Source: Mycolicibacterium austroafricanum (lineage in GTDB: Bacteria > Actinomycetota > Actinomycetes > Mycobacteriales > Mycobacteriaceae). From it: 64,000 bases of DNA. The notes beneath the pieces are model-generated. The model had not been told where the DNA came from. It saw only the letters and a program-made list of their open reading frames with translations, and did no database searches. Where the stretch lies: positions 191,183 through 255,182 of the forward strand of contig NZ_CACSIP010000045.1 in assembly GCF_902705885.1 (NCBI RefSeq). The letters are read 5' to 3'. Below are positions 52,971 through 61,174 of this stretch, one piece after another. A program made the position numbers and the translations under genes. How positions within the stretch are numbered: the stretch's first letter is position 1; each line of letters opens with the position of its first letter.

Positions 52971-53624
52971 TCAGGCCCAGGAGGCGCGGCCCGCGCGGAC
53001 CAGCGCAGAGCTCACCGAACCGTTCAATTCCTCGATCGTGATCGCCACCAGCAGGTGATCGCGCCAGCCGCCATCGACGTCGAGATAACGTTTCAGCATG
53101 CCCTCTTCCCGGAAGCCGGCCTTTGCCAGCACCGCCCGACTCGGGGCGTTCTCCGGCCTCACCGTCGCTTCCACCCGATGCAGCATGACCGGACCGAAGC
53201 AGTGGTCCAGGCCCATCGCCAGGGCAGCAGTCGCCACTCCGCCACCGGTGAATCCACTGGCGACCCAGTACCCGATCCAGGCAGAGCGCAACGCGCCGTG
53301 AGTCACGTTGCCGATCGTGAGTTGACCGGCGAAATGCCCGTCGACCTCGATCACATACGGCAACATCCGGCCCCGACGGGCTTCAGCCCGAAGGCCCGAG
53401 CACACCGAAGGCCAGGTTGAAACAGCATGTCGCACTTCCCAACTGAGCTCAGTCGACGGCTCCCAGGGTTCGAGGTGCCTGCGGTCCGCCAGCCGGGCCC
53501 GGCTCCATTGCGCGGCATCCCGGATCCGGACAGGACGAAGTTGCACCACCCCGGTGGAGACCCGCAACGGACCCACCGGCAGTGGCCAGCCAGGATGCTG
53601 CGAGCGGGAACTCAGGAAATTCAT
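52971..53624 (-). CDS. rimJ: RimJ-like GNAT acetyltransferase
   Basis: GNAT N-acetyltransferase of about 217 residues of the ribosomal-protein (RimJ/RimL) type, in the place of Rv0995. It shows LRPVRIRDAAQWSRARL, the acetyl-CoA-binding strand IGYWVASGFTGGGVATAAL and the C-terminal VEATVRPENAPSRAVLAKAGFREEG. The start is uncertain: ATG 53624 is used, ATG 53636 is also possible, only 8 bp after the glp stop. It lies between glp and glpR in one operon. The substrate protein is not known. Confidence 0.85.
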   Translation of the reverse strand: MNFLSSRSQHPGWPLPVGPLRVSTGVVQLRPVRIRDAAQWSRARLADRRHLEPWEPSTELSWEVRHAVSTWPSVCSGLRAEARRGRMLPYVIEVDGHFAGQLTIGNVTHGALRSAWIGYWVASGFTGGGVATAALAMGLDHCFGPVMLHRVEATVRPENAPSRAVLAKAGFREEGMLKRYLDVDGGWRDHLLVAITIEELNGSVSSALVRAGRASWA

Positions 53625-53643
53625 GACCGCCGCCATCCAGCGT

Positions 53644-54927
53644 TCAGCCGCGCTGGGCCAGGAAGGCGACGTCGACGACCTCACCGGTGCGAATCTGTTC
53701 GGCCTCGGTGGGCACGACAACCAGACAGTTTGCTTCGGCTAGGGTCGCCAGCAGGTGCGACGACGCGCCGGGAGCTCCGCCGAGAGCCTGCACCAGATAC
53801 TCGCCCGTGTCCTGGTCTCTCATCAACTGCCCACGAAGAAAGCCCGTGCGTCCCGCCACCGAGCTGATCGGCGACAGTGCCCGGGCCTGCACGACACGCC
53901 GCATCGGCTGACGTTTGCCGAGCGAGAGTCGGATGAGCGGGCGCACCATCACCTCGAAGACCACCAGCGCGCTGACCGGGTTGGCGGGCAACAGGAACAC
54001 CGGCACCCGCTCGGGCCCCAGCTGGCCGAAGCCCTGCACCGACCCGGGATGCATCGCAATGCGCGTGACCTCCATGTCGCCGAGCTGCGACAGCACCGAC
54101 CGCACCCCTTCGGCGGCCGCGCCGCCCACGGCGCCCGCGATCACCACGACTTCGGCACGGTTGAGTTGACCTTCGACGACTTCGCGCAACTGCTTGGCGT
54201 CGGTAGGCACGATGCCGACCCGGTTCACCTCGGCGCCCGCATCCCGGCCGGCGGCCGCCAGCGCATAGGAGTTGACGTCGTAGACCTGACCGTTGCCGGG
54301 GGTGCGGGAGATGTCGACGAGCTCACCGCCCACACACATCACCGAAAGTCGTGGCCGCGGGTGCACCAGCACCCGCTCACGCCCGACTGCGGCGAGGAGC
54401 CCGACTTGGGCGGCCCCGATGATGGTGCCGGCACGAACGGCGACGTCGCCCGGCTGGACATCGTCACCGGTGCGCCGGACGTAGGCGCCGGATCTGACCC
54501 CCCGCAGCACCCTGACCCGGGAGTCGCCGCCATCGGTCCAGCGCAACGGCAACACCGCGTCGGCGAGGGTGGGCATCGGAGCGCCCGTCTGCACGCGTGC
54601 CGCCTGGCGTGGCTGCAATCTGCTCGGGGTACGCGCACCTGCCTCGATGGACCCCATCACCGGCAGGCTGATCTCACGGTCGGCATTCGTGTGGTCATCG
54701 ACATCGCCATCGTCGCCGCCACCGTCGGCTTCGTTGATCCCGAGGACGTCGACGCTGCGGACGGCATATCCGTCGATCGCCGCCTGGTCGAACCCGGGCA
54801 GCGGACGCTCGGTCACCACCTCTTCGGCGCACATCAAACCCTGGGCTTCCGCAATCGCCACCCGCACCGGCCGTGGGGCCACCGCGGCGGAAGCTACTCG
54901 AGCCTGCTGCTCCTCCACCGAACGCAA
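53644..54927 (-). CDS. glp: Gephyrin-like molybdotransferase-fold protein Glp (MoeA1)
   Basis: MoeA-fold protein of 427 residues, ortholog of Rv0994. The fold is intact, but catalytic motifs of true MoeA are changed: CVGGELVD in place of STGDEL, AGAVGGAAAEG in place of GGVSVGxxD, and LLPANPVSA in place of GLPGNPVS. This fits the Glp class, which in Corynebacterium acts with GlpR and FtsZ/Wag31 in division rather than in molybdenum cofactor synthesis. The start is TTG 54927 (MRSVEEQQARV) with AAAGG before it; GTG 54918 is the alternative. Confidence 0.9.
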   Translation of the reverse strand: MRSVEEQQARVASAAVAPRPVRVAIAEAQGLMCAEEVVTERPLPGFDQAAIDGYAVRSVDVLGINEADGGGDDGDVDDHTNADREISLPVMGSIEAGARTPSRLQPRQAARVQTGAPMPTLADAVLPLRWTDGGDSRVRVLRGVRSGAYVRRTGDDVQPGDVAVRAGTIIGAAQVGLLAAVGRERVLVHPRPRLSVMCVGGELVDISRTPGNGQVYDVNSYALAAAGRDAGAEVNRVGIVPTDAKQLREVVEGQLNRAEVVVIAGAVGGAAAEGVRSVLSQLGDMEVTRIAMHPGSVQGFGQLGPERVPVFLLPANPVSALVVFEVMVRPLIRLSLGKRQPMRRVVQARALSPISSVAGRTGFLRGQLMRDQDTGEYLVQALGGAPGASSHLLATLAEANCLVVVPTEAEQIRTGEVVDVAFLAQRG

Positions 54928-55002
54928 ATCACGCCTTTCTCCCGTTGAAGAACCTCCGGCCGACGTCGATTCGCGCAGTTGATGCGCTCGGCGGTGTAGC
55001 CG

Positions 55003-55926
55003 TCAGTGCTCGGTCGTCGCGTGAGCGAGCCCCAACCGCTCGACCAACCACTGCCGCAGTTCGGGTCCGTAGTCGTCTCGCTCCAACGCAAAGTCAACCG
55101 CAGCCTTGAGGTAGCCGCCGGGATTTCCCAGGTCGTGTCGAGATCCCCGGTGCACCACCACGTGGACGGGATGTCCTTCCTCGATCAGCAGGGCGATCGC
55201 GTCGGTGAGCTGCAGTTCACCTCCGGCACCTCTCGGAATCCGCCGGAGTGCGTCGAAAATCGCCCGGTCCAGCACGTAACGGCCGGCCGCGGCATACGGC
55301 GACGGCGCGTCCTCGGCCTTGGGCTTCTCGACCATGCCCTTGACCTTGAGCACGTTGGGGTTGGTGGCATCGGGAACGGTCTCGACATCGAATACGCCGT
55401 AGGCACTGATGTGTTCCTTGTCCACCTCGATGGCGCACAGCACCGAGCCGCCGCGCTTGGCCCGAACCTTCGACATCGTCTCCAGTACGCCGGTCGGCAG
55501 TACCAGATCGTCGGGCAGCAACACCGCGATCGCGTCCTCGTCGGGGCCCAGGCTGGCTTCGACACAACCCACGGCATGTCCCAGGCCGAGGGGTTCGGCC
55601 TGGACCACGGACTCCACCTTGATCAACGCGGACGCCCGCCGGACCTTCTCGAGCATCGACTTCTTGCCACGCGCCTCCAGCGTCCCCTCGAGGACCAGAT
55701 CCTCGACGAAGTGCGCGACCACACTGTCCTTGCCCTCGGAGGTGATGATGATCAGCCGCTCGGCACCGGCTTCGGCGGCCTCCGCGGCGACCAACTCGAT
55801 GCCCGGGGTGTCGACGACAGGCAGCAACTCCTTGGGCACCGTCTTGGTGGCGGGGAGAAAACGTGTTCCCAATCCCGCCGCGGGCACCACCGCGGTGTAC
55901 GGGATCGGAACTTCAGGCCGATTCAT
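55003..55926 (-). CDS. galU: UTP-glucose-1-phosphate uridylyltransferase
   Basis: GalU makes UDP-glucose for cell-wall glycans, trehalose and glycolipids. The 307-residue protein has the nucleotidyltransferase signature VVPAAGLGTRFLPATKTVPKELL in two halves, GLGHAVGCVEASLG and VEKPKAEDAPS. The ATG at 55926 precedes IPYTAVVPAAG. It lies 75 bp upstream of glp and is transcribed with the glp-rimJ-glpR group, as in M. tuberculosis. It is divergent from the folate gene by 64 bp. Confidence 0.95.
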   Translation of the reverse strand: MNRPEVPIPYTAVVPAAGLGTRFLPATKTVPKELLPVVDTPGIELVAAEAAEAGAERLIIITSEGKDSVVAHFVEDLVLEGTLEARGKKSMLEKVRRASALIKVESVVQAEPLGLGHAVGCVEASLGPDEDAIAVLLPDDLVLPTGVLETMSKVRAKRGGSVLCAIEVDKEHISAYGVFDVETVPDATNPNVLKVKGMVEKPKAEDAPSPYAAAGRYVLDRAIFDALRRIPRGAGGELQLTDAIALLIEEGHPVHVVVHRGSRHDLGNPGGYLKAAVDFALERDDYGPELRQWLVERLGLAHATTEH

Positions 55927-55990
55927 CGTTCACACATTAACCTCTCTGCGTTGGATGTTCCCTTCCTACCCGGCTCCGGAGGACTCAGCG

Positions 55991-56575
55991 GTGCAGTCGA
56001 CAAAGGCACAGGTTAGAGGCGAGATCCTGGCCGCCCGCCGGTCGGTGCCCCCGCCGACACACGCCGCCGAGGCGGCGGCCCTGGCTTCGCACGTGCTGGA
56101 GTTCGTCGAAGCTGGTCAGACGGTGTGCGGCTACGTACCGGTGGGCTCCGAACCGGGCTCGGCGGAGCTGATCGACGGGCTGGCGCGCCACCAGGTCACG
56201 GTGCTACTTCCCGTCGCACGCCGCGCTTCCGGCGGCGCGGCGTTGCCACTGCGGTGGGGGCGCTACCGACCGGGCGAGCTGGTCGATGCCCCGTTCGGGC
56301 TTCGGGAGCCCCCGCAGCCGTGGTTGCCTGCCGGTGCGGTGGCCGAGGCGGCGGTGGTGCTGATACCCGCCCTGGCCGTCGACCGGCGGGGCACCCGCCT
56401 GGGTCGCGGTGCCGGCTTCTACGACCGGACGCTGCCCCTGGCCGATGACGGTGCGGCGCTGGTGGCCGTGGTGCGCGACGACGAACTCGTCGACCACCTG
56501 CCCTCGGAACCGCACGACGTCCGGGTGACCCATGCGCTGACGCCGCGTCAAGGCCTGGTCACGCTCGGCCGTTGA
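55991..56575 (+). CDS. 5-formyltetrahydrofolate cyclo-ligase
   Basis: Enzyme of 194 residues that converts 5-formyl-THF to 5,10-methenyl-THF (Rv0992c type). The N-terminus VQSTKAQVRGEILAARRSVPP matches the family and the ATP-binding motif is GRGAGFYDRTL. The GTG at 55991 has GGAGGA eight bases upstream and is chosen over the much longer open frame, which runs through galU on the other strand. The fmdB gene follows 95 bp downstream in the same direction. Confidence 0.92.
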   Translation: MQSTKAQVRGEILAARRSVPPPTHAAEAAALASHVLEFVEAGQTVCGYVPVGSEPGSAELIDGLARHQVTVLLPVARRASGGAALPLRWGRYRPGELVDAPFGLREPPQPWLPAGAVAEAAVVLIPALAVDRRGTRLGRGAGFYDRTLPLADDGAALVAVVRDDELVDHLPSEPHDVRVTHALTPRQGLVTLGR

Positions 56576-56670
56576 CGCGTCCGACTCCGGGAATGGCCCG
56601 GCCCGGCTGGCGGTTCTAGCACTTGAGCCGGTAGAGTGCTAAACAAGTTTGACCACCTCGGAGGGTTTTC

Positions 56671-57027
56671 GTGCCTACCTATTCCTATGCATGCACCGAA
56701 TGCGACAACAAGTTCGACGTGGTGCAGTCGTTCACCGATGACTCGATGACGGAGTGCCCGAAGTGCGACGGACGGCTGCGCAAGCTGTTCGGCAAGGTCG
56801 GCGTGGTCTTCAAGGGCAGCGGTTTCTATCGCACCGACAGCCGCGAAGCCGCCAAGAGTTCGGCCAAGAGCTCGGGCGGCTCTGACAGCAGTTCTGAGTC
56901 CTCTTCGTCGTCGTCCACGTCTTCGTCGACATCGGAGAAGACAACCTCCGGGTCCTCGGACAAATCCAGCTCGTCGAGCGATTCGTCGAGCAAGTCCTCG
57001 GCACCGGCCGCTGCAGCCTCCAGTTAG
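56671..57027 (+). CDS. FmdB-family zinc-ribbon protein
   Basis: Small putative regulatory protein of 118 residues (Rv0991c type). It begins PTYSYACTECDNKFDVVQSF and has two CxxC pairs, YACTECD and ECPKCDG, forming a zinc ribbon in the first ~45 residues. The rest is a Ser-rich low-complexity tail. In mycobacteria the Rv0991c group is reported to be a redox-regulated chaperone-like factor; that is from memory. The GTG start has GGAGGG upstream. Confidence 0.9.
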   Translation: MPTYSYACTECDNKFDVVQSFTDDSMTECPKCDGRLRKLFGKVGVVFKGSGFYRTDSREAAKSSAKSSGGSDSSSESSSSSSTSSSTSEKTTSGSSDKSSSSSDSSSKSSAPAAAASS

Positions 57028-57031
57028 ACGG

Positions 57032-57040
57032 TTATCCACA
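57032..57040 (+). promoter_or_regulatory. Second perfect DnaA-box match
   Basis: TTATCCACA lies five bases after the fmdB stop and 53 bp before the SAF gene start. The extended GGTTATCCACAGCC also flanks the box at 36226. The equal 53-bp distance from both boxes to the following start codon is notable. Confidence 0.4.
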
Positions 57041-57092
57041 GCCGCGTGATCAGCGGCTTACCGGGCGAAGCCGCGCTGGCTAGCGTGGCCGC

Positions 57093-57752
57093 ATGGGGGA
57101 TTCGCTCGACCCGTCGCCGCTGAGTCGGCTGACGCATGTTCTGCGACCGGACTGGTCGCGCACGGTGGCCGCCCGGCGAGTTCTCGCCGGCGCCCTGGTC
57201 GTGCTGGCTGCTGTCGCCGCGTGGCGTGACGATCCCCGCGCCGACCACGCGGAGGTGGTGGTCACCACCGGCGATCTGTCGCCGGGTTCGGAGCTCACCG
57301 CCGAGCATGTGCGACTCGAATCCCGTACGGCGGCAAGCATTCCCGACGGCGCGCGCACCGATCTCGACGCCGTGGTGGGTAGCACGCTCGCGGGGCCGGT
57401 GCGACGTGGCGAAGTGGTCACCGACGTGCGGGTGCTGGGTCCGCGGTTGGCCGAGGCGGCTGCGGGTCCGGGCGCGCGTATCGTGCCGCTGCCATTGGCC
57501 GATGCGGCACTCGTCGACCTCGTCCGTCCCGGCGACGTCGTCGATATCGTGGCCGCGCCGGCATCAGCCGCTCCCGCCACCGAGGCCCGGCTGGTCGCCA
57601 CCGACGCGGTGGTGGTGCTGGTCTCGGCCAAACAGAACGGTCCCACCGCCGGCAGTGGCGGGCGGGTGGTGCTCGTAGCCCTACCCGCAGCCGCTGCCAA
57701 GACCGTCGCCGGCGCCGCCCTGGTGGAGGCGATCACCCTGACGCTGCATTGA
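57093..57752 (+). CDS. SAF-domain (CpaB/RcpC-like) protein
   Basis: Membrane-anchored protein of 219 residues. A hydrophobic helix (about 30-45) follows a short basic cytoplasmic part; then a SAF domain (about 50-115: VVVTTGDLSPGSELTAEHVRLE and RRGEVVTDVRV) and an RcpC-like second domain (about 120-219) with LVRPGDVVDIVAA. In CpaB proteins this arrangement belongs to Flp/tad pilus assembly, but no pilus genes are present here. The ATG is at 57093. It matches Rv0990c in position, as I recall. The role is unknown. Confidence 0.8.
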   Translation: MGDSLDPSPLSRLTHVLRPDWSRTVAARRVLAGALVVLAAVAAWRDDPRADHAEVVVTTGDLSPGSELTAEHVRLESRTAASIPDGARTDLDAVVGSTLAGPVRRGEVVTDVRVLGPRLAEAAAGPGARIVPLPLADAALVDLVRPGDVVDIVAAPASAAPATEARLVATDAVVVLVSAKQNGPTAGSGGRVVLVALPAAAAKTVAGAALVEAITLTLH

Positions 57753-57765
57753 CCGCACCGAAAGA

Positions 57766-57802
57766 CAATTCGCCCCCGGTGTGATCCACCGGGGGCGAAT
57801 TG
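57766..57802. terminator. Bidirectional terminator between the SAF gene and a secreted-protein gene
   Basis: Perfect 16-bp arms (57766-57781, CAATTCGCCCCCGGTG; 57787-57802) with a 5-nt loop TGATC lie between two convergent genes. There is no long T-run, as is usual for mycobacterial terminators. It probably serves both the SAF gene and the secreted protein. Confidence 0.8.
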
Positions 57803-57814
57803 TGAAAAGTGAGA

Positions 57815-58225
57815 TCAGAACGCGTTGGCGCTGCCCGGCCCGCACTGAGGCCCGGTGCTCGTGGAGCTGGGATCGAACGCGCCACCCCACGGGTTCGACC
57901 GGCTGAGCCCTGAGGCCTGCCAGCCGTCTGATCCGACCCATTCCGGCCCGGCCTCTTGCGCCTTCTGCGTCGGCACCCCAATGTCGCTGGCGATGACCGA
58001 TGCCGTGCTGAGCGTGCCGGGGTTTGCGGCGCAGTAGTCCGCGCCAGAAGTCGAGGCCGCCTGGCGCGAACTCACCACGCCGTCGCCACCGATGGTGGGG
58101 TGAGAAGGATCGTTGGGGTCCGCGCCCGCCGTTCCTACACCGAACGTCAGGGCCGCTGCGCCGAAGGCGAGCGCACCAAAGCCGAGAACGCCCAGCTTCT
58201 TGGAATTGTGGGTGAGAGCGGCCAT
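57815..58225 (-). CDS. Small secreted protein of unknown function
   Basis: Protein of 136 residues with a clear signal peptide: KKLGVLGFGALAFGAAALTFG, then a cleavage site near TAGADP. The mature part is about 100 residues, Ser/Gly/Pro rich with two cysteines and a C-terminal GPQCGPGSANAF. I do not recognise a domain. The ATG at 58225 has AAAGGGG upstream. The frame stays open another 37 codons upstream, but those residues have no signal-peptide features. Confidence 0.75.
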   Translation of the reverse strand: MAALTHNSKKLGVLGFGALAFGAAALTFGVGTAGADPNDPSHPTIGGDGVVSSRQAASTSGADYCAANPGTLSTASVIASDIGVPTQKAQEAGPEWVGSDGWQASGLSRSNPWGGAFDPSSTSTGPQCGPGSANAF

Positions 58226-58652
58226 CGGCCTGCCCCTTTCTGTGACGGGAACGCGTACGTTGCGAGTCGAAAAACACTCAAGTCCAACCAGAACATTAGC
58301 AGGCCGGACCCGACCGTGCATGGCGTCGTAGAGCAAAGCGAGATCCTTAGGATCATTTTAGCTTCGGCAGCGTAGGTCGCCGCAGGACGCCGTCCCTGAT
58401 TTGTCCTGTTGCACCTGGGAATCTGCTGAAAATCGCCGGCTACCGAACCAGGCTGTGGCCACCCGCCCGCAGAAGTCGACGCAACTCGCTGCGGCAAAGG
58501 TGTAGGCGACCCGTTTCCGCCGGGTCGCGTGCCCGGGCGAGCGGATGTCTGCGAGCGTCAGCCGGTCGGGTCTGCCAACGAACCCCGAGAATGCAGCCGC
58601 AGCGCTACGGTTCGTCTGATCTCGGAATCAGTCGGACACGAAAGGACAGCCG
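58226..58652. other. 427-bp gap between the secreted-protein gene and mscL
   Basis: The gap holds the divergent promoters. A minus-strand TAAAAT -10-like element (58355-58360) is followed by the dyad GATCCTTAGGATC (58342-58354), likely for the secreted protein with a leader of about 120 nt. On the plus side GAAAGGA precedes the mscL ATG. No further gene was found. Confidence 0.6.
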
Positions 58653-59087
58653 ATGCTGAAAGGGTTCAAGGACTTCATATCTCGGGGCAATGTGATCGAC
58701 CTCGCTGTCGCGGTCGTGATCGGGGCCGCGTTCACCGGCCTGGTCACCGCGTTCACACAGAACGTCATCCAGCCTCTCATCGACCGCATCGGCGCAGGAC
58801 CCGATGCGGAGTACGGCATCCTGCGCATCCCACTCGGAGGCGACCAGTTCGTCGACCTCAACGCCGTTCTGTCGGCCGGCATCAACTTCCTCATCGTGGC
58901 TGCGGTGATCTACTTCGTGATCGTCGTCCCGTTCAAGAAGCTCAAGGAGCGCGACAAGAAGGTCGACTCGACCGAGACAGAGCTGACCCTGCTCACGGAG
59001 ATCCGAGACCTGCTGCGCGCGAACGAAACCGCTGGACCGGCAGATAAGCGCGGCGACGCGACCGCGCCGGCCGACCATTCGGAATGA
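58653..59087 (+). CDS. mscL: Large-conductance mechanosensitive channel MscL
   Basis: MscL opens under membrane tension to release solutes during osmotic downshock. The 144-residue protein starts MLKGFKDFISRGNVIDLAVAVVIGAAF with the first transmembrane helix, a periplasmic loop and the second helix (about 68-92: FLIVAAVIYFVIVVPFKKL). The C-terminal helix is charged. It is a homopentamer in other species. The ATG has GAAAGGA upstream. A perfect hairpin lies 31 bp after the stop, before the convergent porin gene. Confidence 0.95.
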   Translation: MLKGFKDFISRGNVIDLAVAVVIGAAFTGLVTAFTQNVIQPLIDRIGAGPDAEYGILRIPLGGDQFVDLNAVLSAGINFLIVAAVIYFVIVVPFKKLKERDKKVDSTETELTLLTEIRDLLRANETAGPADKRGDATAPADHSE

Positions 59088-59117
59088 CCGTCGCGACGAA
59101 TCGAGCCCGACATACGA

Positions 59118-59148
59118 AATCGGCCCCCGGCAGTGCCGGGGGCCGATT
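59118..59148. terminator. Terminator between mscL and porin copy A
   Basis: Perfect 14-bp arms (59118-59131, AATCGGCCCCCGGC; 59135-59148) with a 3-nt loop AGT. It lies between the convergent ends of mscL and the porin and probably serves both. Confidence 0.8.
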
Positions 59149-59163
59149 GTCGTCAATGCAATG

Positions 59164-59811
59164 TCAGTTCATGTTCCACGGTTCGCCGTAGGTGGTGACA
59201 CTGTCACCGGTCGACGAGACCAACCGAGCGAACGGACGCAGCAGCACACCGCCGGCCGCACCGGTCACCGTGCCGTGCGCGTTGGACACGGCCACCGAAC
59301 CGCCGGGACCCTCCACGTCGACACTGAAGGTCGCGACTTCCTGGATACCCGGGCCGTTACCGAGGTCAGCCGAGATCGACACCCCGGGGAACAGCGGCGG
59401 AGTCACGATGCCGGAGAACCCACCGTCGAGCGGGATCGGACCGAAGTCACCCTCGAAGCCGTCGAACGCGATGTTCGGGGTGGTGTAGCTGAAGTTGATA
59501 CCCACACCCAGCGACCACGGGAAGCCCACCTGATAACCGAGCTCCAGCGTGCCCTCGAAGTCGTCGGCATCCTCGCCGGCCACGATGTAGGAAGCCTTGC
59601 CCGAGTGGAACCACTCGCGGGTCAGCCGGTTCCGGTCGAGCGGAAACACACCGTTGAGGAATGTGTCCCACTGCTGGATCGTCAGAGTCCGCCCCTGGCC
59701 GTCGACCAAGCTCAGCTCATTGTCCAGCCCTGCGTGAGAGGTGCCAGTGCTCACGAACAACGCCGCGATGGACGCGACCATCGCGATCAGCACCCGACTG
59801 ATTGCCTTCAT
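59164..59811 (-). CDS. MspA-family outer-membrane porin, copy A
   Basis: Octameric mycobacterial porin subunit of 215 residues giving hydrophilic solutes access across the mycomembrane. The signal peptide ends TSHA after residue 27 and the mature protein starts GLDNELSLVDGQ. The barrel region FEGTLELGYQVGFPWSLGVGINFSYTTPN and the C-terminus TTYGEPWNMN match MspA. The constriction loop differs: FDGFEGDFGPIPLDGG replaces IDDGDITAPPFG, making it four residues longer. Position next to mscL and moaB2 matches mspC of M. smegmatis, as I recall. The ATG has GGGAGAAC upstream. The protein is identical to copy B. Confidence 0.96.
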   Translation of the reverse strand: MKAISRVLIAMVASIAALFVSTGTSHAGLDNELSLVDGQGRTLTIQQWDTFLNGVFPLDRNRLTREWFHSGKASYIVAGEDADDFEGTLELGYQVGFPWSLGVGINFSYTTPNIAFDGFEGDFGPIPLDGGFSGIVTPPLFPGVSISADLGNGPGIQEVATFSVDVEGPGGSVAVSNAHGTVTGAAGGVLLRPFARLVSSTGDSVTTYGEPWNMN

Positions 59812-60081
59812 GTTCTCCCTTGATATGTAGACGGAACCCCGGGCGGGGGCACCGAGTTGTTCGTGCCTGGCCTACCGCAAGAGCTTCATGTGAGTGGAAT
59901 TAAAAATCCCACGTTCCGTTCTCACGATTCGCTCATGTTGAACACGAGGAACATAACGGGGAGGAATCAGACCGGCAACACGAACGGCCGCCCCGACCAG
60001 GAGATCGCGACGAAATTAACCCACTGTTCACCATCCGTGCCCCCGGGCGACCCACCTCGAACCCACCCGAAAAAGCGCCAG
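59812..60081. other. Upstream region of porin copy A
   Basis: The first 67 bp are identical with copy B. Beyond 59878 the copies differ: copy B has a 17-bp insertion (60853-60869), then about 110 bp are alike with scattered changes (AAGAGCTTCATGTGAGTGGA in both). This is probably the promoter and leader region of the porin. No gene was found here. Confidence 0.6.
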
Positions 60082-60091
60082 CGACATACGA

Positions 60092-60122
60092 AATCGGCCC
60101 CCGGCAGTGCCGGGGGCCGATT
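60092..60122. terminator. Terminator downstream of porin copy B
   Basis: Exact copy of the hairpin at 59118-59148, with 14-bp arms and loop AGT. Here it terminates porin B before the upstream region of copy A. Confidence 0.75.
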
Positions 60123-60137
60123 GTCGTCAATGCAATG

Positions 60138-60785
60138 TCAGTTCATGTTCCACGGTTCGCCGTAGGTGGTGACACTGTCACCGGTCGACGAGACCAACCG
60201 AGCGAACGGACGCAGCAGCACACCGCCGGCCGCACCGGTCACCGTGCCGTGCGCGTTGGACACGGCCACCGAACCGCCGGGACCCTCCACGTCGACACTG
60301 AAGGTCGCGACTTCCTGGATACCCGGGCCGTTACCGAGGTCAGCCGAGATCGACACCCCGGGGAACAGCGGCGGAGTCACGATGCCGGAGAACCCACCGT
60401 CGAGCGGGATCGGACCGAAGTCACCCTCGAAGCCGTCGAACGCGATGTTCGGGGTGGTGTAGCTGAAGTTGATACCCACACCCAGCGACCACGGGAAGCC
60501 CACCTGATAACCGAGCTCCAGCGTGCCCTCGAAGTCGTCGGCATCCTCGCCGGCCACGATGTAGGAAGCCTTGCCCGAGTGGAACCACTCGCGGGTCAGC
60601 CGGTTCCGGTCGAGCGGAAACACACCGTTGAGGAATGTGTCCCACTGCTGGATCGTCAGAGTCCGCCCCTGGCCGTCGACCAAGCTCAGCTCATTGTCCA
60701 GCCCTGCGTGAGAGGTGCCAGTGCTCACGAACAACGCCGCGATGGACGCGACCATCGCGATCAGCACCCGACTGATTGCCTTCAT
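60138..60785 (-). CDS. MspA-family outer-membrane porin, copy B
   Basis: Identical in DNA and protein (215 residues) to copy A: signal peptide to residue 27, mature MspA-type barrel, the same altered constriction loop. It is the upstream gene of the pair on the minus strand; each has its own terminator, so they are probably separate transcripts. Its promoter region has a 17-bp insertion relative to copy A, so the two may be expressed differently despite equal products. Confidence 0.96.
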   Translation of the reverse strand: MKAISRVLIAMVASIAALFVSTGTSHAGLDNELSLVDGQGRTLTIQQWDTFLNGVFPLDRNRLTREWFHSGKASYIVAGEDADDFEGTLELGYQVGFPWSLGVGINFSYTTPNIAFDGFEGDFGPIPLDGGFSGIVTPPLFPGVSISADLGNGPGIQEVATFSVDVEGPGGSVAVSNAHGTVTGAAGGVLLRPFARLVSSTGDSVTTYGEPWNMN

Positions 60786-61174
60786 GTTCTCCCTTGATAT
60801 GTAGACGGAACCCCGGGCGGGGGCACCGAGTTGTTCGTGCCTGGCCTACCGCTACACCACACACCTCGCAAGAGCTTCATGTGAGTGGAATTAAAAACCC
60901 CACATGTCGTTCTTACGATTCGCTCATCGTTGACACGAGGAACATAACGGGGAGGAATCAGACCGGCAACGCGGACGCTCGACGCAGTCGCTCCGGACGC
61001 GCAGCGGGCCGCAGTTTGCTGAGGATTCCCCGTCAGCCTCCGACCCCCTGTCCGCGACGGCGGGGCGTTCCATTGTGGGCGACGTCGCAGTTTCTAGCCC
61101 CGCATCAAGGTGTTCGCTCTGCGGGCTCACACTGTTACGGGTGCGCTCTCTGCGGTTATTGAGAAAATGGGCTT
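60786..61174. other. 389-bp gap upstream of porin copy B
   Basis: The first ~180 bp resemble the upstream region of copy A and are probably the porin promoter and leader. The remainder has no reading frame that I can support on either strand and no repeat of note. Confidence 0.55.

Larger units (their letters stand above)
59108..59878. repeat. 771-bp perfect tandem duplication, copy A (porin unit)
   Basis: The stretch equals 60082-60852 at an offset of 974 bp. The identity covers the terminator, the whole porin coding sequence and 67 bp upstream of its start. All reading frames of both copies translate identically, so the DNA is identical. Upstream of the unit the two copies diverge. Confidence 0.95.
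60082..60852. repeat. 771-bp perfect tandem duplication, copy B (porin unit)
   Basis: Exact copy of 59108-59878. The left edge falls within CGACATACG in both and the right edge falls at CTACCGC. The unit carries its own terminator and coding sequence. Confidence 0.95.

Noticed and set aside
53644-54927. A functional MoeA molybdotransferase
   Set aside because: Key motifs are replaced and the neighbours are those of the Glp-GlpR division system.
57093-57752. Flp/tad pilus component
   Set aside because: Only the SAF/RcpC-like fold is shared; no secretin, ATPase or pilin gene is nearby.
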